DNA from: Aphrocallistes beatrix
Lineage: Eukaryota > Porifera > Hexactinellida > Sceptrulophora > Aphrocallistidae
Direction: 5' to 3'
Assembly (NCBI GenBank): GCA_963281255.1
Contig: OY725489.1
Location: 6,820,523 to 6,884,522, forward strand
Length of the DNA stretch: 64,000 nt
Positions within the stretch are counted from its first letter, which is position 1, and the number at the start of each line of letters is the position of its first letter. The notes beneath the pieces are model-generated. The model saw only the letters and a list, made by a program, of their open reading frames with translations. It was not told the origin of the DNA and did no database searches. This document shows, piece after piece, positions 44,610 through 55,504 of this stretch. Both the position numbers and the translations under genes were made by a program.

Positions 44610-45240
44610 TATACATACACAAGCACGCTTCGCTTGCTTGCGATGCGCGGCTGGTGGACACTGTGTCCGCCGGAGGCTCCCTTCGGTCGCCTGCGGTCAA
44701 CAGTGATTAATTATATGGGAGATAACATCTCTAAATACGTCTCTCCTACTATTATAATCGATATCGCACGAAAAAGCACCGAATTTGTCAATTTTAAAAA
44801 TTTTTGATGTGTAATGATGGCGTCATCACAGAGTGATGAGTCATCATTTTTTGAGATAGCGCTGCGCGGCTGGCGGACACTTTGTGTCCGCCTGAGGCTC
44901 CCTTCGGTCGCCTGGAGGTGACATTGGTTAATTATAAGGGAGATAACATCTCTAAATATGTCCATCTTAGTGTTAAAACCGATTTCACTCGAAAAATCAC
45001 CAAATTTGTCAATTTTAAAAATTTTGATGCGTAATGTTGCTTAACTTTTAAAAATGTGACAATGACGTCATAATTCCATGATGAGTCGACATTTTGCTCT
45101 TAACTCAGAACTTACTGGAGCCAGAGCCAAAAGACTCCCACGTGCCAAAAATCAGCCTTCTGCGCCCGGCAGTTTCTTCAATCAATTCGTTACAGATATA
45201 TATATATATATATACAATAATCGAGTTTTAATAGTAAGGA
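44610..45240 (+). mobile_element. Family C copies 3 and 4, joined
   Basis: Two GC-rich heads in a row (44622-44700 and 44862-44925; the hairpin ggacacttt-gtgtcc). The second continues through TGACGTCA (45063-45070) to a TA run and the end GTTTTAATAGTAAGGAT near 45240. A second copy of that terminus follows at 45270-45288. The first copy stops just after its TGAGTCA (44836). Confidence 0.65.
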
Positions 45241-45404
45241 TATATATATATACATACATCTAGATTAATCGAGTTTTAATAGTAAGGATTACACTCTATT
45301 ATATTTCATCAAAATATAGATAGGCTATACAGTTTGTATTTTGCACATAAAACTTGAAGTAATCCATGGTTAAATACCGCGAAAAAGCTATAGTTACGTA
45401 GGCT

Positions 45405-45835
45405 GTCTTTCATTTGCATTTAATACTAAAATGGGTCTATTCATGAGGATAAAAACTCCTGAACGGTAAGTGTTATAACAAATCGGATTTCACATTCGGA
45501 ATCTTCGCATTCAAGTTATTTATGGCAGATTATTTCAAATCAATTATTAATACCCAACGTTTTCAAATTATCATCCACTACCTCCTTGTACCGCAAATGT
45601 CGCAATTACCACTCTACATTAGTGATGAATTATCACTTGTGCTACGTGTTGGTTATTTACTTATTTGGTTGAGCATTTTATTTATATTCTTTAACTATTA
45701 CTGATTCGAATGTTTAGATTTCAAACCTTAAATCAGACTCCTAGTATCCCTCAGAGTTTGAGTACATCTCCCCTCATTAAAAGATCCAATTTATTACTAT
45801 TTGTATGGGGGATAAATGTAGGTTAGTGCATTACC
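45405..45835. mobile_element. Element F copy 3, ends degraded
   Basis: Contains 'gggtctattcatga' and the matching inverse 'ctattttgtatggg'-like end near 45805, with pairing arms as in F1. The outermost TIR bases are lost. Confidence 0.55.
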
Positions 45836-45874
45836 GAAGGAGGTCCAATTAATTCTCAAGTAACGCAGGAATGT

Positions 45875-45916
45875 TTTTAATAGGTAGGTACACACGTGTG
45901 TACCTACCTATTAAAA
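45875..45916. repeat. Perfect 42-bp palindrome without spacer
   Basis: The left arm 45875-45895 is the exact reverse complement of 45896-45916 (centre ACAC|GTGT). Confidence 0.97.
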
Positions 45917-45924
45917 TTTCCACT

Positions 45925-46126
45925 TACAGTAGACCCTCTCAGATCTAGTACCCGTGACCTCCGGTTACGGGTACCTCCCTCAACTGGGCGGACATCCTCT
46001 CGGTTGAAGGAGGTACCCGTAACTCAGAGTTATGGATTTCCTTTGCCCTGATTCCAAATTGATCCTCATACAAAGTTAATCAATCTATCTTAGAATTACA
46101 AATGTCCTAAAAGCTATATTTGATTC
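45925..46126 (+). mobile_element. pogo-like terminus with GGTACCCGTAACTC repeats
   Basis: TA followed by CAGTAGACCCTCTCAGATCT. 'Acccgtga', 'ggttacggg' and 'ggtacccgtaactc' words repeat, and similar wording returns at 47097-47270 ('gagttacgggcgcct', 'ttacgggcacttctgag'). Probably one TA-flanked element of about 1.3 kb into which the hAT relic at 46127-46976 inserted; the right end is not pinned down. Confidence 0.5.
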
Positions 46127-46976
46127 CAGGGTTGGAATTTAACCCGGGTTAAATAGGTTTTGCCCAGCCCAGTGGGTTAAACCCGTGTAAAATCCGGGTT
46201 TAATTAGTTTAACCCGGGTTAAAACGGGTTTTATTCTCCAGAAACGGATTTTCCCAGTTATTGTCCTTGTTTTTAAATTCAACGATATAATTAATTACTT
46301 AATTATATAATCGTATTTATTGTAGGAGGTGCATATCAAAATCTAATACACTAATGAAAATCTAAAACAAATGAAAAGCAAAACACCAGTCAAACTCCAC
46401 TGAACCTCTCAATTCGCGATAACATGTTACCAATTTTGCTGTTTTCTCTAAGCCTAATCTATTTCGAACTTTGTTCTGGACTAAACTAAAGTTAGAAAAT
46501 ATCCGCTCAATTGGAGCATTAATGCGGCTCACCTTGGAACCTTATACTTTTAGAAAAAAGCTTTGAACATGATCACTGGGCCACCAACAAAACTAGCATT
46601 ATACATGTAGTAACCGCTATGATTAGAGTAGGTAAGATGAACAAACTGCTCTATATAATAGTAGTATCCTTTGATTGTTTACTTAAAGCACCTCAGATTA
46701 TTGTACTTTCTAAGGAATTCCATTGTTCGTACATCAGGTCTTATTAAAAATATCACTACGGGATCTCAATATAAATAATACTTGCAGAATAAGGATTTTC
46801 AATCCAAACAATTTATATCGCTAAAATTAACTTGGTTTACAAGTACTTTAGAATAAAACCCATTTTAACCCAGTTTAACCCACAAAAGGGGGTTTTGTCC
46901 AGCCCGGGTTTAACCCGGGTTAAATCCGGGTTTAACCCGGGGGGTGGGTTAAATTAGCCAACCCTGTTTGATTCAA
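46127..46976 (-). mobile_element. hAT element with 8-bp duplication and an hATC relic
   Basis: Ends CAGGGTTGGAATTTAACCCG and the inverse GGTTAAATTAGCCAACCCTG; the exact duplication TTTGATTC lies at 46119-46126 and 46977-46984. Subterminal GGGTTAAACCCGGG words fill both ends. 850 bp, mostly deleted inside. Confidence 0.92.
46385..46537 (-). pseudogene. hAT transposase C-terminal (hATC) relic
   Basis: The minus strand encodes NAPIERIFSNFSLVQNKVRN and then LGLEKTAKLVTCYRELR, matching the hATC dimerisation pattern (APVERVFS ... RNRL ... KLL). No other part of the transposase remains. Its wording differs from the BED-type hAT proteins at 5310-7153, so it belongs to another hAT family. Confidence 0.8.
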
Positions 46977-47276
46977 CTTTAGTTTAAATATATTCGTATA
47001 CTTCTCAATCATAAAACAAAGAATTAATATTTTCTCAGAATGAACAATCCTTATTATTCCATTTACCTATACATTCTAAACAATTTCATTTCTGAGTTAC
47101 GGGCGCCTCTTAGTTCTCAACCTCCAAGATACAGGCAGTAATAAGCGTTTAACTCTACTCATAATTGATCTTTCTAATTTTACTATTATAAATGACCAAT
47201 CAGCTTTCTTTTCTGATTTACGGGCACTTCTGAGATTCGGACCTCCGAGGTTCGGACATCTTTAGATTCATCCAGT

Positions 47277-47741
47277 TAAGAGGATTTAACTTAGTGAACT
47301 ACATCATAACTACTGTAAGTTATAGACCAGGATCAATCGAAAAAAATACATTAAAACCAAAAAAAAATCCGAACAAGACCAAAATATCAGTGAAGTTAGT
47401 CAGAAGCATCCGTGAGAACATATCAAAAGTCAAAGAAAGTCCAAGTTTCGGAAGACAATTTTTTGACCTCCGATCTCCGAAAATCCGATTATTGATACAA
47501 TTATCTTTGGAGTTGTTTAGAATTGGTCATATTAACTTATAGATGTTATATGCTAATAAAATGTCAAGTAGGACTTGATATATACATAGAATAAAATTTT
47601 TCCAAATCGGACAATCCAATCAAAAGTTATAACCAAATGATTATGTAGTACGGATAACTTTAAAACTATGACTGTTAGAGCTTAGCTTTAGTGATCAATT
47701 GATAACTGCAGGAGCAGCAATTTCCTATACCTTGATAATAC
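47277..47741. other. No feature recognised
   Basis: An 82-residue lysine-rich frame (47294-47542) shows no motif and is not called. Confidence 0.4.
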
Positions 47742-47743
47742 TA

Positions 47744-49073
47744 CAAGGTGTTTCATAAGTCGTGGCCACTACCAAAATCAAAGAAAATAAACGAAAATTG
47801 TGCACGAATAGATTTTATTATTTATGAATATAATCACCATTACTCTCTATAACCTGCGCAATTCGCTTAGGCATTCCTTCAACTAAATTGTTCAGAATTT
47901 TCGGATCGATACTGGACCATGCTATTTTGAGTCTTGAAATTAGATCTTCAGTTCTGCATATTTGTCCCATTTCATCTAGCCTATCTGAAAGAATTGCCCA
48001 TAGATTTTCAATAGGATTTCGGTCGGGAGATTTACCTGGCCATTCACCTTTCTTCCAAAATCTTGGAAAGTTCTTTGAACACCATGCTTGAGTCAAATTT
48101 GCAGTGTGAGCTGGTGCACCGTCTTGCATGAGCAGAAAATTTGACATGTTCTGTAGCATAGCCCTCTCACAAATACCTCCTGTTTTACGCTTTCTTCGAA
48201 TTGCATAAACACAGGTCCTCTTTAAAATATGATCCCGATAGTAAGCACCATTTACAGTTTGCTTTTGAGGGACTATGTGCAGTTCCGAAACAGCAGAATG
48301 GGACATCATACCCCATACCATGACCTTCGCTGGAAATTTCACTTTGAAGAATGGCTCTAATCTTTCGCTGGTTTTGTCCCAAACGCGGTCATTTTGTGGA
48401 TTCGGGGATGCAAACAACTCAAAGGGGGACTCATCCGACCACAAAACCTTTTTCCAATCATCAACAGTCCAATGCTGATGGGCTAGGGCGAAAGAAAGTA
48501 GTTTTTCTTTGATCCTGTCGGTAATCCGTGGCCTTTTTGGACGTTTGTACGACCTCGCACCGATATGGTCCTTCAAATGCCTATAAACAGTAGTTGGAGA
48601 AATAGTGTAGCCTTTTCCTCGCAGTTTCTTCGCGATTTTCCTCGTTGACTGGAGTCGTTTGCCGAGAGATTTAGCAATAACAATTTTACTCACACGGTCT
48701 AAAATCGGCGGACGTCCAGACCGCCCCTTGGTTTCCAGCGAAACTCCCGAATTATTGGATTGTGACCATCTTCGAACCGAACGATATCCAACATTAAGCC
48801 TCTTGGCTACCTCTTTTTTAGGTACTCCTGATTGCCTTAGAACGCATGGCTAACCCGTAGTCAGACACGTTCATTTTGAAAAAATGAACAAAAAGTCCAA
48901 ATTATTTAAAAAAAAAGTAACAGGAAATAATATAAACGAAATAATGGTTGAAAATAGAGTGATTGTAATACCACAGTAAAGCAGCAGAATATGAAATAGT
49001 AATGCTCATGGTCCATTAGAAAAACAACTATTGATTTAAAAAATTTTTTGGCCACGACTTATGAAACACCCTG
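47744..49073 (-). mobile_element. Tc1/mariner transposon, near-complete, TA-flanked
   Basis: Ends CAAGGTGTTTCATAAGTCGT and the inverse ACGACTTATGAAACACCCTG, TA at 47742-47743 and 49074-49075. 1330 bp with one transposase gene on the minus strand. The TIR differs by a base between ends (CAAGG/CAGGG). Confidence 0.95.
47818..48874 (-). pseudogene. Tc1/mariner transposase, DD37E, with an N-terminal frameshift
   Basis: The main frame is 48693-47818 (291 residues from a GTG codon), but the same frame continues upstream with a helix-turn-helix (VPKKEVAKRLNVGYRSVRRW) and a GRSGRPP linker. A start ATG at 48874 is in another frame, so one base shift lies near 48830-48860. Catalytic residues counted from 48693: Asp87 (LWSDESPF), Asp191 (MQDGAPAH) and Glu229 (DRNPIENLW). 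There are 37 residues between Asp191 and Glu229, so DD37E, not the common DD34E. It cuts and pastes its element at TA. Otherwise intact, hence young. Confidence 0.92.
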
Positions 49074-49075
49074 TA

Positions 49076-49542
49076 TATTTAAAGCAAAAACCTGGATTAT
49101 GAGAACCTGGATTATGAGAGGCTTTTTATTATTGTTGTTTAAGCTCTTCTTTATTGATTTTAAAGATTAACATCCATACTTTTTGTTGAATATACGATGT
49201 CATTTTGTTTCATATTTATTTTAAATAAGAATATCATACGTTCTCAAGAGCACTCTATGCTGCTCATAGCGTAATTACTATATAACAAAAGAGATATAGT
49301 ACTTTAGTTTTCAGTTTATGAATCACTTTGCTATACTGGTAGCCCTCGCTTTTCTCGTTATCGTTTCCTCAATTATTTTCGGTTATAATTGGCGTTATAT
49401 AGCAATAACATTACAGCTATTTCCAATATTTAAATTATGATTATTCATGCGGTAGTAATCACATAATGTAGGTAGGCATTAAACCTGTGAAATTAATCCC
49501 TCTGGTTTCCATCTTTCGCCGCTCGTGTTAATTCTCGTTGTT
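49076..49542. other. No gene; a possible Tigger-like end near 49339
   Basis: GGTAGCCCTCGCTTTTCTCG at 49339 resembles the Tigger-like terminus at 41213. The rest is unrecognised. Confidence 0.35.
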
Positions 49543-50737
49543 GAAAACACCGACAGTAGGTATGATTGTAAACGACAGCTTTCCCCCCACAGCGGCAAGA
49601 ATTTGGGCCACAGGATTTCCTAAGTTTTGCACTGAGTATATTTGGCATTGTCCCCTTCAACTCCAATGAGGTCTCCGCGAGGAAACCTTTTTTAATGCAA
49701 CAAAGTTGTACCGGTTTGTATGTCGAAATGTTGCAAGCAACTTTTTTACATCTTGTGTTTTAAATTGTTCCATGCGGCTTTGTTTGCAACGTGTATGGCG
49801 ACTTTGCATACATTCAGAGTAAAGTTATCTGTTGAAATTTTAATTTGTTCAGGCATCTTCCTAATGAATATGCTGTAGTGTATCATATCGTAATATCAAG
49901 GGCAGATGTAGCGAATGGATAAATCTAATGGAAATAGGGTAAAACCACACCCTACATTTCTTAACCATAAATGCATATCTTCAATCAAATTATCATATTA
50001 AAAGTTTGGAACAGCACTCTAGGGGTTCGAATATACGAACCCCGCTTATTTATTTATGAATTTTCTTCCGAAATTTTATTAACTGTCGTAAATTGACTTT
50101 GTTAGATAAAACTTTCAAAGTCAAATTACGAAAGTAAATAGCAGGGGTCCATTTATTCGGACCCATAGAGTGCTTACAAGCTTTTGATATGATAAATTTA
50201 TTGAAGATATGCATTTATGATTGAGAAATGTTGGGTGGGCATGGCCAGCGCCATGTTTTATCGGCAGTCGGTGTCCTAAGAGGGATTTCTCTGAAAGTCG
50301 GTGTCCATTTATGAAGGGATACATTGTACAATATAATAAAACAGGACGCAGTGGGTGTCTGGACACCCAGGACACCCCCGATGCCGCGGCCCTGGTGGGA
50401 TTTCACCCTGTTTCCGTTAGATTTCTCCATTACCTCCATCTTCCCTTGATATTACGATATGATGCACTGCATCTTATTCATTAGGATCATGAACACATTA
50501 AAATTATCAATAGATAACTTTACTCTGAATGTAAAGTCGCCACACACGTTGCAAACAAAGCAGCATGGACTAATTCAAAATGTAAAAAGTTGCTCCGCGC
50601 ATGATTTCTTCTAAGGAGTTGAGAGGGACGGTGCCAAATATACTCAGTGTAAAACTTTGGAGATTCTGGGTGGTCCAAATTCTTGCCACTGAGGAGAGGA
50701 AGCTGTCGTTTACAATCTTGCCTACTGTCGGTGTTTC
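49543..50737. mobile_element. Long inverted-repeat element M (about 1.2 kb)
   Basis: Starts GAAAACACCGACAGTAGG and ends CCTACTGTCGGTGTTTC. Arms of about 450 bases (49543-49985 and about 50160-50737) pair with moderate divergence (for example 'gcaacgtgt-tggcgac' and 'aagttatct'). The right arm is interrupted by the 155-bp element at 50240-50394. No ORF; the target duplication is unclear. Confidence 0.7.
50240..50394. mobile_element. Short element with 5-bp target duplication (copy 2)
   Basis: Starts CATGGCCAGCGCCATG and ends GCCGCGGCCCTG; GTGGG on both sides (50235-50239 and 50395-50399). It matches 37886-38037. The left arm of M shows the uninterrupted sequence, which confirms the insertion. 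Confidence 0.78.
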
Positions 50738-50739
50738 TT

Positions 50740-51200
50740 AACCATATACTTTTTTATCCAAAGTCAAAATTGCCATACTGCAAATAATTATGTATCAATT
50801 CTAAATTCTTATTCATCATCCTACATGATTGCGTCTTTGTCTTCCTTGATTTTATTGTGAAATTTTCCTGTATACACATGGCAAAAGTAATGTGGTATTT
50901 TTAGACATGAATTGTTTATTGTATATATTGCCTCATTATTGTGCATCTTACATTACGGGTTATCTGCTGCCTGTACCCTGCTTACAGCCGGCATAGAGTT
51001 CGTGTTTGTATGATGTACCATGATGTGTTATTCGTAAACCAAGTTTATATGATTCAATTTATATGATTCACTTCAGTTATTACCAAGTATAATTGATCTC
51101 CAAATAACTTCATTTTGACAGAGTTGACTATCTATATTAGTAATTGTCTATTGACTAATACATGCAGAATAATTTATTAGATTAAACATGATTTATATAG
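50740..51200. other. Intron 2 tail, no repeat recognised
   Basis: Probably unique intronic sequence upstream of STT3B exon 3, ending in the acceptor TATATAG. Confidence 0.4.
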
Positions 51201-51310
51201 GTTTACCCAGGTTTAATGGTCACAAGTGGTTTAATCCACTATCTACTCAACTGTTTCCACATCTCAGTGCATATCAGAGATGTATGTGTGTTTCTCGCTC
51301 CTTTTTTCAG
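51201..51310 (+). CDS. STT3B: STT3B exon 3
   Basis: 110 bases reading [16 protein letters not shown], then [17 protein letters not shown] plus two bases. It follows GGT of exon 2 directly, as in animal STT3B (GGT-VYPGLM), and encodes a membrane segment and luminal loop. Acceptor TATATAG, donor GTGAAT at 51311. It is not open in a long frame, so ORF-based gene finding would miss it. Confidence 0.95.
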
Positions 51311-52080
51311 GTGAATCCGCTTTTTACTTCGAGTATTTAGTTGTGTTATTTTCAATTTTTATCCTAATTGTTATCATTTTAATTATATCTATTTACCCCT
51401 TTATTTAAGAGATATTTATTTATTAAGGCCAAATGCATAGCTTTCTATACACAAAGTCAATGGTGCGTTCTAAAATTATTCGACCATTGATTAACTATTT
51501 AATTATAGATATACAAATTTGAAAGATATATTAATTAATTGATATATCAAAATCCTTGTATTAACTTTGATCACTTTGTGCCCCACTATCTAGTTTCAAA
51601 CCACCACTCTAAGTATAAAATATAGCTTATTAATAAATATTGAAATCAGTAGAACAACATCTAATTCATATAATAAAGTGTGAATGCATATTAAATATCA
51701 ACTAAATAAAACATCAAATATTGATAAAGTATCCTCTATATTAATACTCAGTGGTTTTTCTTTTGTTTTTGTAAATTTATTGAGGAACTGGGATGTACTA
51801 GAAATGTAAAATTTGGCACACAAGTAGGTAATAATTAATCTAGTAGGGATTTCGAAGATCTAAGCGAGGTGTTCACAACACGCTGAGATAGGCGACAAAT
51901 TGTGCTGAACAATGAAATTCGATTATTTTATAATACAAATACATTGGGATTAAATAGTAGCAAGTTGCATACGACCAAAATAACTACTATTTGTGATTGA
52001 AATTCATTGGTTACTACTTGGTTACCAATCAAATATCAGACTTTTATAATGCGATTCACATGATTCTATTTCATACAAAC
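51311..52080. other. STT3B intron 3, first part, no repeat recognised
   Basis: AT-rich, without recognisable element or ORF. Confidence 0.4.
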
Positions 52081-52205
52081 AAACACGCTTCGCTTGCTTG
52101 CGCTGCGCGGCTGGCAGACGCAAAGCGTCCCCCGGAGGCACCCTTAGGGCACCTAGGATCACATGATTAATTATATGGTAGATAACATATCTAAATAGGT
52201 CTGTC

Positions 52206-53196
52206 CATAGCCTACTCCAATAATGCCTCACAGTAAACAACCAAGGATGCAGTAATAGCCGAATGGATTAATACACGATTAGCCTAAAATCGTTAACCAT
52301 GCAGAATAGGCATTAAGAGTGTATTACCAGCGTATATAAACATGGCATTAAAGTACATATATCCGTTGTCAAAATTTCGATTAGTCATCATATCATTCCG
52401 CAACAGGTCATTTTAAGCACGATTTTGGCAATTTTCTAAGCTGTTTTAAGCCTACTTCTAAATGTTATGTGTAGAACTAAGATTAGTACAACTTGATTTG
52501 AAAAATTTAGAATTTTTTAATGGAATGTTCTTACATTCCTACGTTACTATGGTAAAGTATTATGATCAGTTTGAGCCATATCCTGCAAACTGTAAGAGTT
52601 ATGTCTTCAAATCTGATCGTATTTGATAGGCAATTGACTACTTCATATTAGGTAATAATACAATTTAAACTTCTAAATTAACAGACTATAGAGTTATGCG
52701 ACAATTTAGTGTTTTGGTTACATTCTTAAAATCAACCCATAGCTCAAAACTCGTTGAATTTAGAAGTTCAAGTTGTATTATCACCTAATAGTAAGTAGTA
52801 CACTGCCTATCAAACACGATCATATTTGAAGATCCAGTTACTACAGTTTGCACAAAATGGCCCAAACTGACCAAAATGTTTTACCATAGCAACGCAGGAA
52901 TGTAACAACATTCCATTGAAAAATTCTAAATTTTTCAAATCAAATCGTACTAATCTTGGTTCAACACAAAAATCACACCTTAATACCATTTAGAAATAGG
53001 GTTAAAACTGCTTAGAAAATCGCTAAAATTGTCCTTAGAATGACCAGTTGCGCAATGATATGATGACTAATCGAAATTTTCCAACGGATATATGTACTTT
53101 GATACCATGTTTATATATACTGATAATACATTCTTAATGCCTATTCTGCATGATTAACGATTTTAGGCTAATCGTGTATTAATCCATTAGGCTATG
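52206..53196. mobile_element. Element D copy 2 (991 bp), 7-bp target duplication
   Basis: CATAGCCTACTCC ... GGCTATG with GTCTGTC at 52199-52205 and 53197-53203. Long pairing arms as in D1, centre near 52700. Target is repeat C. Confidence 0.85.
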
Positions 53197-53282
53197 GTCT
53201 GTCTTACTATTATATAATCGATATCACTTGAAAAACCGCCAAATTTGTCAATTTTTTAATTATTTTTTTTGCTAAGTAATGA

Positions 53283-53308
53283 TGACGTCATAACGTAGTG
53301 ATGAGTCA
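53283..53308 (+). promoter_or_regulatory. CRE plus AP-1 site pair in repeat C, inside STT3B intron 3
   Basis: TGACGTCA at 53283-53290 and TGAGTCA at 53302-53308, starts 19 bases apart as in the copy at 13655. The D insertion left this pair intact. Confidence 0.35.
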
Positions 53309-53394
53309 TCATTTTTGGATGACTGTGTTATCATATTCGAGTTAATTATTAGAAAAAAAGAAATGCGACGTATTGTTTCTCTAATATCCCCAAG

Positions 53395-53470
53395 CTGCCA
53401 CTGGACAACTCTGCGGACACACAGTGCCTGCAAGCCTCGCAGCGCAAGCAAGCGAAGCGCACTTGCGGAA
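53395..53470 (-). repeat. Reverse fragment of repeat C/I head
   Basis: 'gcggacacacagtgcctgc ... gcagcgcaagcaagcgaagcg' is the inverse of the C head. Confidence 0.6.
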
Positions 53471-54440
53471 AATTAAAGACACTGGTGGGTAGATGAACAG
53501 AATTTGGGGAGAGAAGGGAGCAATGAGCGACTGCGATAGTACTGGTTGTATGAACAGCCCAGCTACATCAATCTACTCTTGGATGTGTTTATATTTTGCA
53601 GTCAATCTGTTTGTAATATCTTAAGTTATTTCCCTAAGGATCTTAAAGTATTTGCCCTCTATACCTCTATACCCAGAGCTTTTTTGTTAGTAATTAAATT
53701 TCGTTTGTGTAAAAGTATGAGGCAATTTGATGATTGTAAAAGACAGTAACAAGCATGCATTGTGATATACCCTTATTTTTTTGTGAACCTGTGTTATAAT
53801 GTTACCTTCGATTGTTTAGGACCAATTAATTTTTTTAGTTTGCAATTAAAAAGCAGTAGTGACAATTACTTATATTTTATAATATTACAAGTCATGCTCA
53901 AGTGAATCATCACATAATTATCCTGATTTGGTGTGATTGCATTTTCTAGCCCATGATTCATTAACTTCTGAATAGCTATTAACTTCGTTTAAGAAGGTTG
54001 TCGATTTGAGTTAATTGATCGAAAGTATCGTAGTAAATGATGAAATTTGGTTATAACATGCTTTGACAATTAATTTTGATCAATTACGACTGTTGTTCAA
54101 TAAATCAAACTGGAATATTGCAAGTTTTCTCACAAATTCGCAATATACACGTGCAAATTAACTATTTTTAAAGCAGCAACTAAATTATATACTATTCTCG
54201 ATTTTGGGAATTAGCACATTGTGTCAAACCGTGTCTCTATTTATCATCAGCTGAGAAGAAACTGACAGTCGCAGATAGCTGATTTGGAAAAGAAATTCCT
54301 GGTGATATCCATGGTTGCTGTAGGTCAGGGTAATAGTGATGACCCCATGAAATGGGGGATTGTTAAACATTATATCTCGACCACTGTCCTTTTCCACTGA
54401 CCACTGTCAAGTTTTATTGATCTGTTTCAATATATGTTGT
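53471..54440. other. STT3B intron 3, no repeat recognised
   Basis: About 970 bases; a 67-residue frame at 53546-53749 shows no known motif and is not called. Confidence 0.4.
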
Positions 54441-54444
54441 CTAT

Positions 54445-55202
54445 CAAATATATTAAAACGCTAGGATTTTTTTCTTTTTGAGTGTGTGTTTGTCCGAATT
54501 GAATGAAAAATTGGCAAGTCGTAGAGGTGGGAAAATTGGCATGTAGGCGTCAAATGATATGACTACGAGTAAGTTCTAAGATCTAAGCGAAATTTTCACA
54601 CCTCTGCAAAAAAATGGAAAACAATTTTTCACACCTTTTCTATACTAAATAAATGACTACACTATCACAATAGAAATAATTGTACGACACTACAATAGAT
54701 CGTCATTGTTATTAATACTTCAAAGCCACGACTTATGTTTGATATCTTAAATGTATTATAATGTATGGCAATAAAAAAGATGATGTGCATATTTTCACAC
54801 CATTTGATAAATTTTGAAAATAATGCTAGAGACTACCTTCCAACGGGTGACATGGGGGTTTAGGGGTGTAGATTTCGAATATAATATTTTCAGATCGATT
54901 TGATAAATTATTTGTTTACTTTTGTTGACAATAGATTCATAAAGTAAACAAATCTCAAAAATATGCTCGAAACTTGCTTTAAACGGTTGGCATGGGATTT
55001 TCAGGTGTGTAGATTTTGAATATCATATTTTCGAGTAAATTTGATGATCAATTTGTTTACTTATGTTTACAATATTTATATAAAGGAAAAAAATTCCAAA
55101 ATATGTTAGATTGAGTAATTCCAGGCGCCCGCAGGGCTTTTCTGCGGACACGCAGTGTCTGCATGTCGCGCAACGCAAGCTTCAAAGCGTGCTTGTATTT
55201 AA
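54445..55202 (-). mobile_element. Element I copy 1 (reverse), with two tandem units
   Basis: Matches 59505-60505 in inverse orientation: 'gacaaacacaaaaa'-type end at the left, the C-like head (gcaagc...gcgcaac) at the right (55130-55200), and about two units of the roughly 140-bp repeat between (54840-55090). It sits just before STT3B exon 4. Confidence 0.65.
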
Positions 55203-55280
55203 TAATGTTAATTGGTTGATTTGACCTCTATAATGAATAATGTGATATTGCAGTTATCTTATTGGATCCTTTGTATGTAG

Positions 55281-55369
55281 TGGCCTTACTGCAATTGCCA
55301 TGTTTTTGATGACAAGAGAAGTATGGAGCACTGGAGCTGGACTACTCGCAGCTTCCTGTATGGCTATAG
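55281..55369 (+). CDS. STT3B: STT3B exon 4
   Basis: 89 bases after an acceptor TATGTAG. With the AG left by exon 3 it reads S-GLTAIAMFLMTREVW, then GAGLLAASCMAI plus one base; animal STT3B has FSGLT(A/S)I ... LTRELW ... GAGLLAAC. Donor GTAAGC at 55370. The next exon should carry PGYISRSVAGS and the DNE catalytic motif; it was not found before 64000, so the gene continues outside. Confidence 0.95.
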
Positions 55370-55504
55370 GTAAGCACTGTTTGTATGTATTATATATTAG
55401 TACTCAAGTTAGATGCGTTTAGTCTTTGGTTAAATCTATAATGTTAATAAAAATTCATTGAGTAAAGATTTATGCTAGAATTAGTGAATTATTTTTGTCA
55501 ATAG

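Larger units (their letters stand above)
36406..51200 (+). other. STT3B intron 2 (14.8 kb), packed with transposons
   Basis: Bounded by GTGAGT and TATATAG. It holds family E with nested F, two short 5-bp-duplication elements, the concentric inverted repeats at 38107-42079, THAP and Gypsy relics, C copies, a hAT relic, a Tc1/mariner element and an inverted-repeat element. It is over 200 times longer than intron 1. Confidence 0.9.
52081..53345 (+). mobile_element. Family C copy 5, split by element D copy 2
   Basis: GC-rich head 52083-52155 (cgcttcgcttgcttgcgctg, then ggctggcagacgc), body to 52205. D2 follows, and C resumes with 'ttactattatataatcgatatcac', TGACGTCA (53283-53290) and TGAGTCA (53302-53308), and ends without the second half. 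Confidence 0.7.
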
